DNA of 13,196 bases from an uncultured Clostridia bacterium (lineage in GTDB: Bacteria; Bacillota; Clostridia; UBA1381). Positions 7,256 to 13,196 of the stretch are shown one piece after another; the first letter of the stretch is position 1; each line of letters starts with the position of its first letter. The stretch covers positions 1 to 13,196 of the forward strand of contig CAKSJU010000061.1 of the NCBI GenBank assembly GCA_934463455.1, read 5' to 3'. The notes under the pieces were generated by a model. That model did not search any database and was not told where the DNA came from. It saw only the letters and a list, made by a program, of their open reading frames with translations. Made by a program: the position numbers and the translations under genes.

Positions 7256-7284
7256 AATATAATTACTTTAGCAGCTATTTGCAA
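7256..7284 (-). promoter_or_regulatory. Possible second promoter just before the leader ORF
   Basis: TTGCAA (7284-7279), a 17-nt spacer and TATATT (7261-7256) form a sigma-A-like pair. Transcription would start near 7249, only about 15 nt before the leader ORF. The -35 matches four of six consensus bases. Part of it overlaps a leader hairpin, so it may be chance in AT-rich DNA. Confidence 0.35.
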
Positions 7285-7359
7285 AACTAAAGTTTCACAA
7301 TTAAAACGCTTGAGTAAAATCAGTTGATAATCATAAAAATTGCATTTTACGATTAACTA

Positions 7360-7378
7360 TATAATTATTCTAATTATA
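7360..7378. repeat. AT-rich palindrome over the -10 and start site
   Basis: TATAATTA, a 3-nt spacer (TTC) and TAATTATA form a perfect 8-bp inverted repeat. It overlaps the -10 box and predicted start of the promoter at 7373-7401. It could be an operator. Its pure AT content means chance is a serious alternative. Confidence 0.3.
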
Positions 7379-7401
7379 CTATACTTAATTTAAAATATCA
7401 A
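7373..7401 (-). promoter_or_regulatory. Strong sigma-A-type promoter of the CorC-family leader
   Basis: TTGATA (7401-7396), a 17-nt spacer and TATAAT (7378-7373) give five of six and six of six consensus matches at ideal spacing. The predicted start is near 7366. It points at the leader ORF and the CNNM/CBS gene. It lies just past the end of the glycoside hydrolase gene, after which I see no terminator. Confidence 0.7.
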
Positions 7402-7436
7402 CCTCGGGTATATTTTTTATCTATTTATTACAATTT

Positions 7437-8774
7437 TTATTTATATTTTTTGTGTAATTCATCAGTTCTGTACACACAAAATCCGCCGCGCGGCAGAATA
7501 TCGTTAATTACACCATTTTTCAATTTTATTCTTTCCGGCGTTTTTTTCGTTCCGTAAAAGCCGTCATTGCACCACGGCTCAAACGAATATCTATACAAAT
7601 CGGCATCCTTTGCCCCGGTCTCTATTCTTACCTTTTCCTCGCAGGCATTCTGATTGATTACAACTATTGTATATCCGCTTTCGCTCTTTACCGCACAAGC
7701 ATGCACAACATACTTTGCAGCCTCCTGCCAGGTTGAAAAATGTTCTCCCGACTTAACCGAAGATACCTTTTCTCCTCCCAGAGCATTTGCCATAAGGCAA
7801 TATGCGTACCACGCCGGATAGGGCTTGCCTGCGTCCTCTATAGCGTCATGCTCCCAATGGTACAGACCCCAGCGATGAACACCGTCATGGAAGCTGTCGA
7901 TATTGTTGCTGTCGGAGTTCGGAAACTTTTGGTCAAAAAGCGTCCACAAAAGCGAGGTTTGATTTCCTGCAGCAACCGATGCTGCCGCAATCAATGCCAG
8001 CTGAGTACCGTACTGCGGAGTTTCTCTGAATATTTCAAGCTGCATTCCGTACTCATCGAGCCAAAAAGGTTTTCCCGAAGACTTTACAATGTCCTGAAAG
8101 TCCTCGCACATACGCTTCCATTCCCACTGATGAACGTAATTGTAAAAATGTCCGGAATATATATCCAGCACATCATTAAGCTCATTTACCGCATCCTCCA
8201 AATGACGTCCCCTTTCCGAATTGTTGGGGCCGACAAGCTTGATTTTGTCCCGAATGCCGCTCGCCGTAAGCTTTTCATCTAAAACTCTTACAACCTTGAC
8301 ATAATATTCCCACACGGTAAACCCCTCCGGGCGAGGATAATCATCCACGGTTGTCGCCTCGGTATAAAGCACCATATATTTTATATTATCAAGTCCGCAG
8401 TCATTTATCAGATACGAAAGATTTTTGCATACTCTTTGTGCGTATTCGTCAAGCTTTTGATCGCTGTAACCGTCTTTAAATGAATTTCTCATGCCCCAGC
8501 TCGGCTGAATTGCAACATCCACACCGATTTTCTTTAAAGCACCGCACCATTTTTCCAGTGTCGGAATTTGAAAATTATCGCTTAAATCGGAATACGGTCT
8601 TGCAATCTTTAGATTTGCCTCCTTTACCCGCTCAAGCTCCCTTTCAAAATCCTCCGCCGTTTCGCCGTATGCCTTTAACCTTTCGTCAACCGCAAAAGGA
8701 TGATACACCGCATTAAGCCCCAGAAAATTATCGCACATTACGGTATCAAAATCAATTTTTATTACATGTTCCAT
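7437..8774 (-). CDS. Putative clan GH-A glycoside hydrolase, cytoplasmic
   Basis: With the ATG at 8774 the protein has 445 residues. Residues 1 to about 335 look like a (beta/alpha)8 barrel of clan GH-A. The probable acid/base is Glu139 at the end of strand 4 (YMVLYTEAT), and the probable nucleophile is Glu241 (KPFWLDEYG). Other barrel marks are FLGLNAVYHPF near 17-27 and LLWTLFDQKF near 275-284. Residues about 355-440 look like the small beta-sandwich that often caps such enzymes (GH30/GH39/GH51-like). It should cleave or rearrange a glycoside, but family and sugar cannot be assigned. The upstream in-frame extension to a TTG at 8852 is rejected: it has no Shine-Dalgarno and contains the promoter at 8812-8839. 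There is then no signal peptide, so it would act on imported oligosaccharides. The ribosome site (GGCGGG) is weak. No sugar transporter is adjacent. Confidence 0.72.
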   Translation of the reverse strand: MEHVIKIDFDTVMCDNFLGLNAVYHPFAVDERLKAYGETAEDFERELERVKEANLKIARPYSDLSDNFQIPTLEKWCGALKKIGVDVAIQPSWGMRNSFKDGYSDQKLDEYAQRVCKNLSYLINDCGLDNIKYMVLYTEATTVDDYPRPEGFTVWEYYVKVVRVLDEKLTASGIRDKIKLVGPNNSERGRHLEDAVNELNDVLDIYSGHFYNYVHQWEWKRMCEDFQDIVKSSGKPFWLDEYGMQLEIFRETPQYGTQLALIAAASVAAGNQTSLLWTLFDQKFPNSDSNNIDSFHDGVHRWGLYHWEHDAIEDAGKPYPAWYAYCLMANALGGEKVSSVKSGEHFSTWQEAAKYVVHACAVKSESGYTIVVINQNACEEKVRIETGAKDADLYRYSFEPWCNDGFYGTKKTPERIKLKNGVINDILPRGGFCVYRTDELHKKYK

Positions 8775-8811
8775 TAATAAGCCCGCCTTTAATATAAAAA
8801 TAGTCACGCAT

Positions 8812-8839
8812 ATTATATATGAATACCGCAATATTTCAA
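8812..8839 (-). promoter_or_regulatory. Promoter of the glycoside hydrolase gene
   Basis: TTGAAA (8839-8834), a 16-nt spacer and TATAAT (8817-8812) match sigma-A consensus well. The start would be near 8805, about 30 nt before the ATG at 8774. It lies between the smpB stop and the hydrolase and suggests separate transcription. No intrinsic terminator is visible between smpB and this promoter. Confidence 0.65.
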
Positions 8840-8906
8840 GCTTATTTCTCAACTTTTTTTATATTTGTTTTATTCTCATAAATATTTAAAATAAATCTGT
8901 GCAATA

Positions 8907-9368
8907 TTACCTGTTGTTATGCTCCTTGAACGCTCTGTCCATATTTCTTTTCGTATCCCGCTCCTGCAAATCATTTCTCTTATCATAAAGCTTTTTACCT
9001 TTGCAAAGTCCGAGCGAAACCTTTACCAAAGACCCTTTAAAATAAACCGAAAGCGGGATAAGCGAATATCCCTGCTGTTTAAGCTGACCTATAAGCTTTC
9101 TTATTTCGCTTTTATGCAGCAAAAGCTTTTTTTCGCGCAGCGGGTCTTTATTGAAAATATTTCCCTGCTCATAAGGACTTATATTCATTCCTTTAACATA
9201 TACTTCACCGTTATTTACCGAGGCATAAGCGTCTGCCATCGACACCTTTCCTCCCCGCACCGATTTCACCTCAGTACCGAAAAGCTCTATCCCCGCTTCA
9301 ATTGTTTCGATAATAAAATATTCATGCCGCGCCTTTTTGTTTTGCGCAATTATTTTTATCTCACTCAT
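8907..9368 (-). CDS. smpB: SsrA-binding protein SmpB
   Basis: SmpB binds tmRNA and brings it to ribosomes stalled on broken messages, so that the peptide is tagged for destruction and the ribosome released. The 153-residue length is typical. Family marks are present: AQNKKARHEYFIIETIEAGIELFGTEVKS from residue 8, NISPYEQGN near 62-70, the IPLSVYFKGSLVKVSLGLCKGKKLYDKR core, and the basic C-terminal tail that inserts into the mRNA channel (RDTKRNMDRAFKEHNNR). GGAGG lies about 6 nt before the ATG. The common neighbour rnr and the tmRNA gene are not in the window. Transcription starts from a promoter facing away from pgi. Confidence 0.98.
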   Translation of the reverse strand: MSEIKIIAQNKKARHEYFIIETIEAGIELFGTEVKSVRGGKVSMADAYASVNNGEVYVKGMNISPYEQGNIFNKDPLREKKLLLHKSEIRKLIGQLKQQGYSLIPLSVYFKGSLVKVSLGLCKGKKLYDKRNDLQERDTKRNMDRAFKEHNNR

Positions 9369-9434
9369 AACTTCCTCCGAATATCAAAAATTTTCTGTAA
9401 TTTAAATCCGAGCAATGCTCCTCACTATTGTTAT

Positions 9435-9463
9435 ATTATACCATATTATTCCGAAAAATCCAA
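9435..9463 (-). promoter_or_regulatory. smpB promoter with extended -10
   Basis: TTGGAT (9463-9458), a 17-nt spacer and TATAAT (9440-9435) with TGG directly before it form an extended -10 promoter for smpB. The start would be near 9428, about 60 nt before the ATG. Confidence 0.65.
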
Positions 9464-9511
9464 TATAAAAAAAATTAATTTTAAACATTCTGTAAAAATA
9501 TAAAATAATAC

Positions 9512-9540
9512 TTGATTTATCGGAGAAAATGTATTAAAAT
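9512..9540 (+). promoter_or_regulatory. pgi promoter
   Basis: TTGATT (9512-9517), a 17-nt spacer and TAAAAT (9535-9540) form a sigma-A-like promoter reading into pgi. The start would be near 9547, about 48 nt before the ATG. AGGAGG at 9577-9582 is the pgi ribosome binding site, with a rather long 12-nt spacing. The smpB and pgi promoters diverge and their -35 boxes are about 50 bp apart. Confidence 0.6.
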
Positions 9541-9594
9541 ATAGGTATACTGTAAAGTGGTGTAGTTTAAATTTTTAGGAGGAAATATTTTACA

Positions 9595-10923
9595 ATGAAT
9601 CATTTACACTTTGATTATACAAAAGCATTAAAATATATGTCCGAACAGGAAGTTACGAACATGGCGGATAAGGTTGCTCTTGCACACAAGCACGTAACCG
9701 AAAAAGACGGCGAAGGCTCGGATTTTCTGGGCTGGGTATCGCTGCCCGCAGACTATGACAAGGAAGAGTTTGCAAGAATAGAAAAAGCAGCCGAAAAAAT
9801 CCGCAGCGACTCCGACGTACTTGTCGTAATAGGCATCGGAGGCTCCTATCTCGGCGCAAGAGCGGCTATAGAAATGCTGTCGCACAGCTTTCACAATTCA
9901 CTCTGCAAAGATAAAAGAAAAGCGCCGCAGATTTTTTATGCCGGCAACAGTATAAGCTCAACATATCTTGTGGAGCTTTTGGAAGCCGTTGAGGGCAAGG
10001 ATATTTCGGTAAATGTAATTTCAAAATCCGGAACAACAACCGAGCCGGCAATTGCTTTCAGAATTTTTAAAGAGCTTCTCGAAAAGAAATACGGCAAAGA
10101 GGGTGCTAAAGGCAGAATTTACGCAACTACGGACAAATCCCGCGGTGCGCTTAAAACTCTTGCGGATGCCGAGGGGTACGAAACATTTGTAATACCCGAC
10201 GATGTCGGCGGCAGATACTCTGTTTTGACCGCTGTCGGACTTTTGCCGATTGCGGCTGCCGGAATCGATATTTCCGAAATCATGGCGGGTGCAAAGGACG
10301 CAATGGAAAGATATTCCGACCCGGATTTGAAAAATAACGAGTGTTATCAATATGCCGCGGTAAGAAATATTCTGCACGCAAAAGGCAAAAACATTGAGCT
10401 TATGATAAATTATGAGCCGTCACTCCATTATTTCGGCGAATGGTGGAAGCAGCTGTTCGGCGAAAGCGAGGGCAAAGACAACAAGGGTATTTTCCCTGCG
10501 GCGGCTGATTTTTCTACCGACCTGCACTCAATGGGACAATACATCCAGGACGGTATGCGGCTTTTATACGAAACGGCAATCCTGGTTGAATCACCGAGAA
10601 AAGACTTCGAAATAGAGCCTACCGATGATAACATCGACGGGCTTAACTATCTTGCCGGCAAAACAATGGACTTTGTAAACAAGCAAGCCGCAAAAGGAAC
10701 CGAGCTGGCGCACACCGACGGCGGAGTTCCCAATCTTGCAATAACCGTACCGTCGCTTACTCCGTATTATTTCGGAGAAATGGTTTACTTCTTTGAGAAA
10801 GCATGCGGAATTTCCGGATATATTCTCGGAGTAAATCCGTTTAACCAGCCGGGCGTTGAAGCTTACAAAAAGAATATGTTTTCACTTTTGGGCAAGCCCG
10901 GATATGATAAAATAGACAAATAA
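9595..10923 (+). CDS. pgi: Glucose-6-phosphate isomerase
   Basis: Pgi interconverts glucose-6-phosphate and fructose-6-phosphate in glycolysis and gluconeogenesis, in the cytoplasm. The 442-residue length fits the shorter Firmicutes form (E. coli has about 549). Two SIS-type sugar-phosphate domains are visible. VVIGIGGSYLGARAAIEML lies near 77-95 and VISKSGTTTEPAIAFRIFKELL near 141-162; the family signature DVGGRYSVLTAVGLLP is near 203-218. Active-site candidates are Glu290 in GEWWKQLFGESEGK, His311 in DLHSMGQY, and the lysine in NPFNQPGVEAYKKNMF near the C-terminus. It is the first gene of the plus-strand block, with its own promoter and AGGAGG site. Confidence 0.98.
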   Translation: MNHLHFDYTKALKYMSEQEVTNMADKVALAHKHVTEKDGEGSDFLGWVSLPADYDKEEFARIEKAAEKIRSDSDVLVVIGIGGSYLGARAAIEMLSHSFHNSLCKDKRKAPQIFYAGNSISSTYLVELLEAVEGKDISVNVISKSGTTTEPAIAFRIFKELLEKKYGKEGAKGRIYATTDKSRGALKTLADAEGYETFVIPDDVGGRYSVLTAVGLLPIAAAGIDISEIMAGAKDAMERYSDPDLKNNECYQYAAVRNILHAKGKNIELMINYEPSLHYFGEWWKQLFGESEGKDNKGIFPAAADFSTDLHSMGQYIQDGMRLLYETAILVESPRKDFEIEPTDDNIDGLNYLAGKTMDFVNKQAAKGTELAHTDGGVPNLAITVPSLTPYYFGEMVYFFEKACGISGYILGVNPFNQPGVEAYKKNMFSLLGKPGYDKIDK

Positions 10924-10932
10924 TTACAGACT

Positions 10933-10953
10933 TAAAGCGTTTTCAACGCTTTA
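10933..10953 (+). terminator. Weak hairpin after pgi
   Basis: A 9-bp stem TAAAGCGTT/AACGCTTTA with a 3-nt loop starts 9 nt after the pgi stop. No U run follows (TATAGAACGG), so it is probably a 3' end stabiliser or an inefficient terminator rather than a strong stop. The rest of the gap to 11095 has a 6-bp CCGAAA/TTTCGG repeat (11037-11059) and no convincing promoter. Confidence 0.45.
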
Positions 10954-11095
10954 TATAGAACGGCAGCCGCAAAATAACAAAAGGGAGCGGGATTGTTTTC
11001 CTTTTTCGAATAAAATATTCCTAAAGAGGACACCGCCCGAAACAAATATGCGTTTTCGGTTGTCAAAGCCAAAATTCTAAAGGAGGATATGTATT

Positions 11096-11506
11096 ATGAT
11101 CGAATTATTAATCGGAAAAAAAGGAACAGGAAAAACAAAAGTATTGCTTGAAAAGGTAAATGCCGCAGCAGATTCCGCAAGCGGAAACGTTGTATTTATA
11201 AGCAATGATACAAGCCGCAACATGTATGATATAAAATCCGGCGTAAGAATGTCGGAAGCAAAGGAATTTAACATTGTTTCGTGGGACGAATTTCTTGGCT
11301 TTATCTGCGGAATTATCAGCGGTAATTTTGATATTACACATATATTTATTGACGGTATTCTCAAAATAGTTCACAATTCAATCGACGGTTTCGAAGGATT
11401 TTTAAAATCGCTCGAAACAATTTCCGAAAAATTCAACATTGATTTTGAAATTTCGGTTAGTATCGACGCTGAAGCAGCACCCGATTACATGAAAAAATAT
11501 CTGTAA
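11096..11506 (+). CDS. Small orphan P-loop NTPase
   Basis: A 136-residue protein starting at an ATG with a perfect AGGAGG 9 nt upstream. Walker A is GKKGTGKT at residues 7-14, right at the N-terminus. A Walker B-like strand with acidic residue is HIFIDG at 82-87. Between them are a strand NVVFISND and an SWDEFLGFICGIISGNFDI segment. I recall similar short proteins in many Clostridia, sometimes labelled as PilT-like or as hypothetical ATPases, but a pilus role has no support here: there are no pil genes, and the protein lacks the PilT N-terminal domain and is far too short. It should bind ATP or GTP. The fold resembles the compact core of thymidine kinase or RecA-type ATPases, with no recognisable partner domain. 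It sits between pgi and thrC; function unknown. Confidence 0.75.
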   Translation: MIELLIGKKGTGKTKVLLEKVNAAADSASGNVVFISNDTSRNMYDIKSGVRMSEAKEFNIVSWDEFLGFICGIISGNFDITHIFIDGILKIVHNSIDGFEGFLKSLETISEKFNIDFEISVSIDAEAAPDYMKKYL

Positions 11507-11519
11507 AAACATCGGCATC

Positions 11520-11550
11520 AAAGGCGGCAATTAAAAAACGCCGCCTTTTT
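11520..11550 (+). terminator. Strong intrinsic terminator before thrC
   Basis: AAAGGCGGC (11520-11528) and GCCGCCTTT (11540-11548) form a 9-bp stem with an 11-nt A-rich loop, ending in a T5 run (11546-11550). It ends the pgi/P-loop transcript. No good sigma-A promoter is visible between it and thrC. Confidence 0.85.
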
Positions 11551-11556
11551 ATTAAA

Positions 11557-11582
11557 GGGGAATTTAAAATTTTCTCTTCCCC
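11557..11582 (+). repeat. Short inverted repeat before the thrC ribosome site
   Basis: GGGGAA and TTCCCC form a 6-bp perfect stem with a 14-nt AT-rich loop, between the terminator and the thrC Shine-Dalgarno. It may be an operator or leader stem. Support is only the complementarity. Confidence 0.3.
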
Positions 11583-11606
11583 GTATCAAACGAAAGGAAT
11601 AACACA

Positions 11607-13109
11607 ATGCAATATCAAAGCACAAGAAACAAAACCATTTCGGTCAGTTCGGCTCAGGCAATTAAACAGGGTTTGTCTGTTGAGGGCGGTCTGTTTGTGC
11701 CGGAGAGAATACCCATGGTCTCAAAAGATGAAATTGCGGCTTTGGCAGATAAAAGCTACCGCGAGCGCGCATTTTTTGTCCTTAGCAAATACTTAACGGA
11801 TTTTACCGATGAGGAGTTAAAGAATTGTATCGACGCCGCATATACAAAAGAAAAATTCGGCACCGATACAATTGCACCGATATATAAGCTTACAAACAGC
11901 GCATATTTTCTGGAGCTGTGGCACGGGCCGACATGTGCCTTTAAAGATATGGCTCTCCAAATTCTGCCGCATCTTTTAACCACATCAATGAAAAAAACCG
12001 ATGAAAAGGATGAAGTGGTTATTCTTGTCGCAACCTCCGGAGATACCGGAAAGGCAGCTCTTGAGGGCTTTAAGGATGTTGACGGTACCAGAATAATGGT
12101 ATTTTTCCCGAACAACGGCGTAAGCGAAATTCAAAAGCTGCAAATGATAACTCAAGAGGGAAATAATGTCGGAGTTGTGGCTGTCAACGGAAATTTTGAC
12201 GACGCACAAAACGGGGTTAAAAAAATATTTACCGACGAAGAATACAAAACCGAATTGGCAAACGCAAAATTCAAGCTTTCCAGTGCCAACTCAATAAACT
12301 GGGGCAGACTTGTTCCTCAGATAGTATATTATTTCAGTGCTTACGCAGAGCTTTTAAAAAGCGAAGAAATTTCCTGCGGTGAAGAAATCAATATTGTTGT
12401 TCCCACCGGTAATTTCGGAAACATTCTTGCCGCATATTACGCAAAGAAAATGGGTCTTCCCGTTAAAAAGCTGATTTGCGCATCCAATGAAAACAATGTT
12501 TTGACCGACTTTATCAATACCGGAGTGTATAACAAAAACCGTGATTTTCACGTTACAATTTCGCCCTCCATGGATATACTCATTTCAAGCAATCTTGAAA
12601 GATTTTTGTATGACATATCCGGCTCGCACGACAATCTTGTTTCGGAGCTTATGGAAAAACTCAAAACCGACGGGCAGTACGAAATTCCCGAACTGATGAA
12701 GCTTGAAATGAAAGAGCTTCTTTGGGCAGACTGCGCAAACGATGATGAAACAATGGCTCAAATCAAAAAATGCAAAGAGCAATACGATTATTGTATGGAC
12801 ACGCACACCGCGGTCGGTAAAACGGTATATGATAAATATGTACTTGCAACAAACGACAAAACAAAAACGGTTATCGCTTCGACGGCAAGCCCGTTTAAAT
12901 TTAATCAAAGCGTGCTTATCGCACTTGACGGTTATACGGCGGTTGCGGGCAAAGATGAGTTTACACTTTTGGAAATGCTCAGAGAAAAAAGCGGAATGAA
13001 CATTCCGAAATCTCTTGAAGAGCTGAAAAATAAACCTAAATTGTTCAATCTTGTCTGCGATAAAGAGCAAATGCAGCAGACAGTTAGCGAGTTTTTACAA
13101 ATCAACTAA
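11607..13109 (+). CDS. thrC: Threonine synthase
   Basis: ThrC converts O-phosphohomoserine to threonine and phosphate with pyridoxal phosphate, the last step of threonine synthesis. The 500-residue length and the opening MQYQSTRNKTISVSSAQAIKQGLSVEGGLFVPE match the longer, E. coli/yeast-like class. The PLP-binding lysine is Lys113 in LWHGPTCAFKDMALQ. VATSGDTGKAALEGF (near 141-155) and VPTGNFGNILAAYYAKKMGLP (near 265-285) are the substrate and cofactor-phosphate loops. The protein is complete, with no ACT domain. AAAGGA lies about 7 nt before the ATG. The usual partners thrB and hom are not in the window, so thrC stands apart here. Confidence 0.98.
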   Translation: MQYQSTRNKTISVSSAQAIKQGLSVEGGLFVPERIPMVSKDEIAALADKSYRERAFFVLSKYLTDFTDEELKNCIDAAYTKEKFGTDTIAPIYKLTNSAYFLELWHGPTCAFKDMALQILPHLLTTSMKKTDEKDEVVILVATSGDTGKAALEGFKDVDGTRIMVFFPNNGVSEIQKLQMITQEGNNVGVVAVNGNFDDAQNGVKKIFTDEEYKTELANAKFKLSSANSINWGRLVPQIVYYFSAYAELLKSEEISCGEEINIVVPTGNFGNILAAYYAKKMGLPVKKLICASNENNVLTDFINTGVYNKNRDFHVTISPSMDILISSNLERFLYDISGSHDNLVSELMEKLKTDGQYEIPELMKLEMKELLWADCANDDETMAQIKKCKEQYDYCMDTHTAVGKTVYDKYVLATNDKTKTVIASTASPFKFNQSVLIALDGYTAVAGKDEFTLLEMLREKSGMNIPKSLEELKNKPKLFNLVCDKEQMQQTVSEFLQIN

Positions 13110-13165
13110 AAGTGGATGTAAAAAAACTCCGGAACGCAAAAAGGCATGTGTTACTTAGATAAGAT

Positions 13166-13195
13166 ATAATAAAATAATCTAATTTTATTATTTTT
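13166..13195 (+). terminator. AT-only hairpin with U run after thrC
   Basis: ATAATAAAAT and ATTTTATTAT form a 10-bp stem with a 6-nt loop about 57 nt after the thrC stop, followed by T4. With no GC pairs it would be a weak terminator. The window ends here, so its right side cannot be judged. Confidence 0.35.
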
Positions 13196-13196
13196 G

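Larger units (their letters stand above)
7063..7366 (-). promoter_or_regulatory. Long structured 5' leader of the CorC-family gene
   Basis: From the predicted start near 7366 to the gene start there are about 304 nt of leader RNA. In transcript order it holds four elements. First is an AU-rich hairpin (7357-7323) whose 10-bp core includes one G-U pair. Second is a 7-bp perfect stem ACTTTAG/CTAAAGT (7293-7287 with 7271-7265). Third is the 32-codon ORF (7234-7136), and fourth is the intrinsic terminator (7155-7114). The gene's own GGAGG is at 7080-7076. I do not recognise the M-box, ykoA or yybP-ykoY riboswitch consensus in it. Confidence 0.6.

Noticed and set aside
7063..7366. Known Mg2+ or Mn2+ riboswitch (M-box, yybP-ykoY) before the CorC-family gene
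   Set aside because: I could not find their conserved core motifs; the leader ORF plus terminator explains the 3' part better.
8775..8852. N-terminal extension of the glycoside hydrolase with a hydrophobic stretch that looks like a signal or anchor
   Set aside because: It would start at a TTG with no Shine-Dalgarno, and a near-consensus promoter (8812-8839) lies inside it. The ATG at 8774 is better.
11048..11080. 10-codon basic ORF just before the P-loop gene
   Set aside because: No Shine-Dalgarno at proper spacing; likely chance.
11507..11606. T-box leader for thrC
   Set aside because: The space is too short, and neither the T-box sequence nor a specifier stem is visible.
1..13196. Mobile element, CRISPR array, defence system or phage genes
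   Set aside because: No transposase, integrase, Cas, repeat-spacer array or nuclease/toxin gene was seen; all recognised genes are housekeeping or common chromosomal families.

Overview
The window is ordinary chromosomal DNA from a low-GC Gram-positive bacterium, most likely an anaerobic member of the Clostridia. The evidence is AT-rich intergenic DNA, GGAGG-type ribosome binding sites, sigma-A-like promoters, a short PUA-less ProB, a 442-residue Pgi and a clostridial-type orphan P-loop protein. I see no tRNA, rRNA, CRISPR array, transposase, phage gene or integration site.

Positions 16-5479 (minus strand) read as one operon in the order rho, proB, proA, an ArsB/NhaD-type ion transporter gene and a cytidylate kinase-like gene. 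Gaps are 13, 92, 18 and 16 nt. The 92-nt proB-proA gap holds a perfect 11-bp GC-rich hairpin. ProB and ProA carry out the first two steps from glutamate to proline. Linkage to an ion/H+ transporter suggests, but does not prove, a role in osmotic or ion balance. The rho leader contains three sequence arms that can pair in mutually exclusive ways.

Positions 5734-7436 (minus strand) hold a CNNM/CBS/CorC membrane protein of the Mg2+ exporter family. Its leader is the most interesting part of the window. A strong promoter (7373-7401) precedes two leader hairpins, then a 32-codon ORF with its own Shine-Dalgarno sequence and six acidic residues among codons 3-11. The last codons and stop of that ORF lie inside an intrinsic terminator (7114-7155) that sits just before the transporter gene. 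This is the layout of a translation-coupled attenuator. Acidic nascent chains are known to destabilise ribosomes at low Mg2+, which would fit a Mg2+-sensing switch for an exporter.

Positions 7437-8906 (minus strand) hold a probable cytoplasmic clan GH-A glycoside hydrolase with its own promoter. Upstream is smpB (8907-9368), the tmRNA partner used in ribosome rescue. The tmRNA gene itself is not in the window.

Positions 9369-9594 are a divergent promoter region between smpB and pgi. The plus strand then carries pgi (glycolysis), a small orphan P-loop NTPase gene, a strong terminator and thrC (the last step of threonine synthesis).
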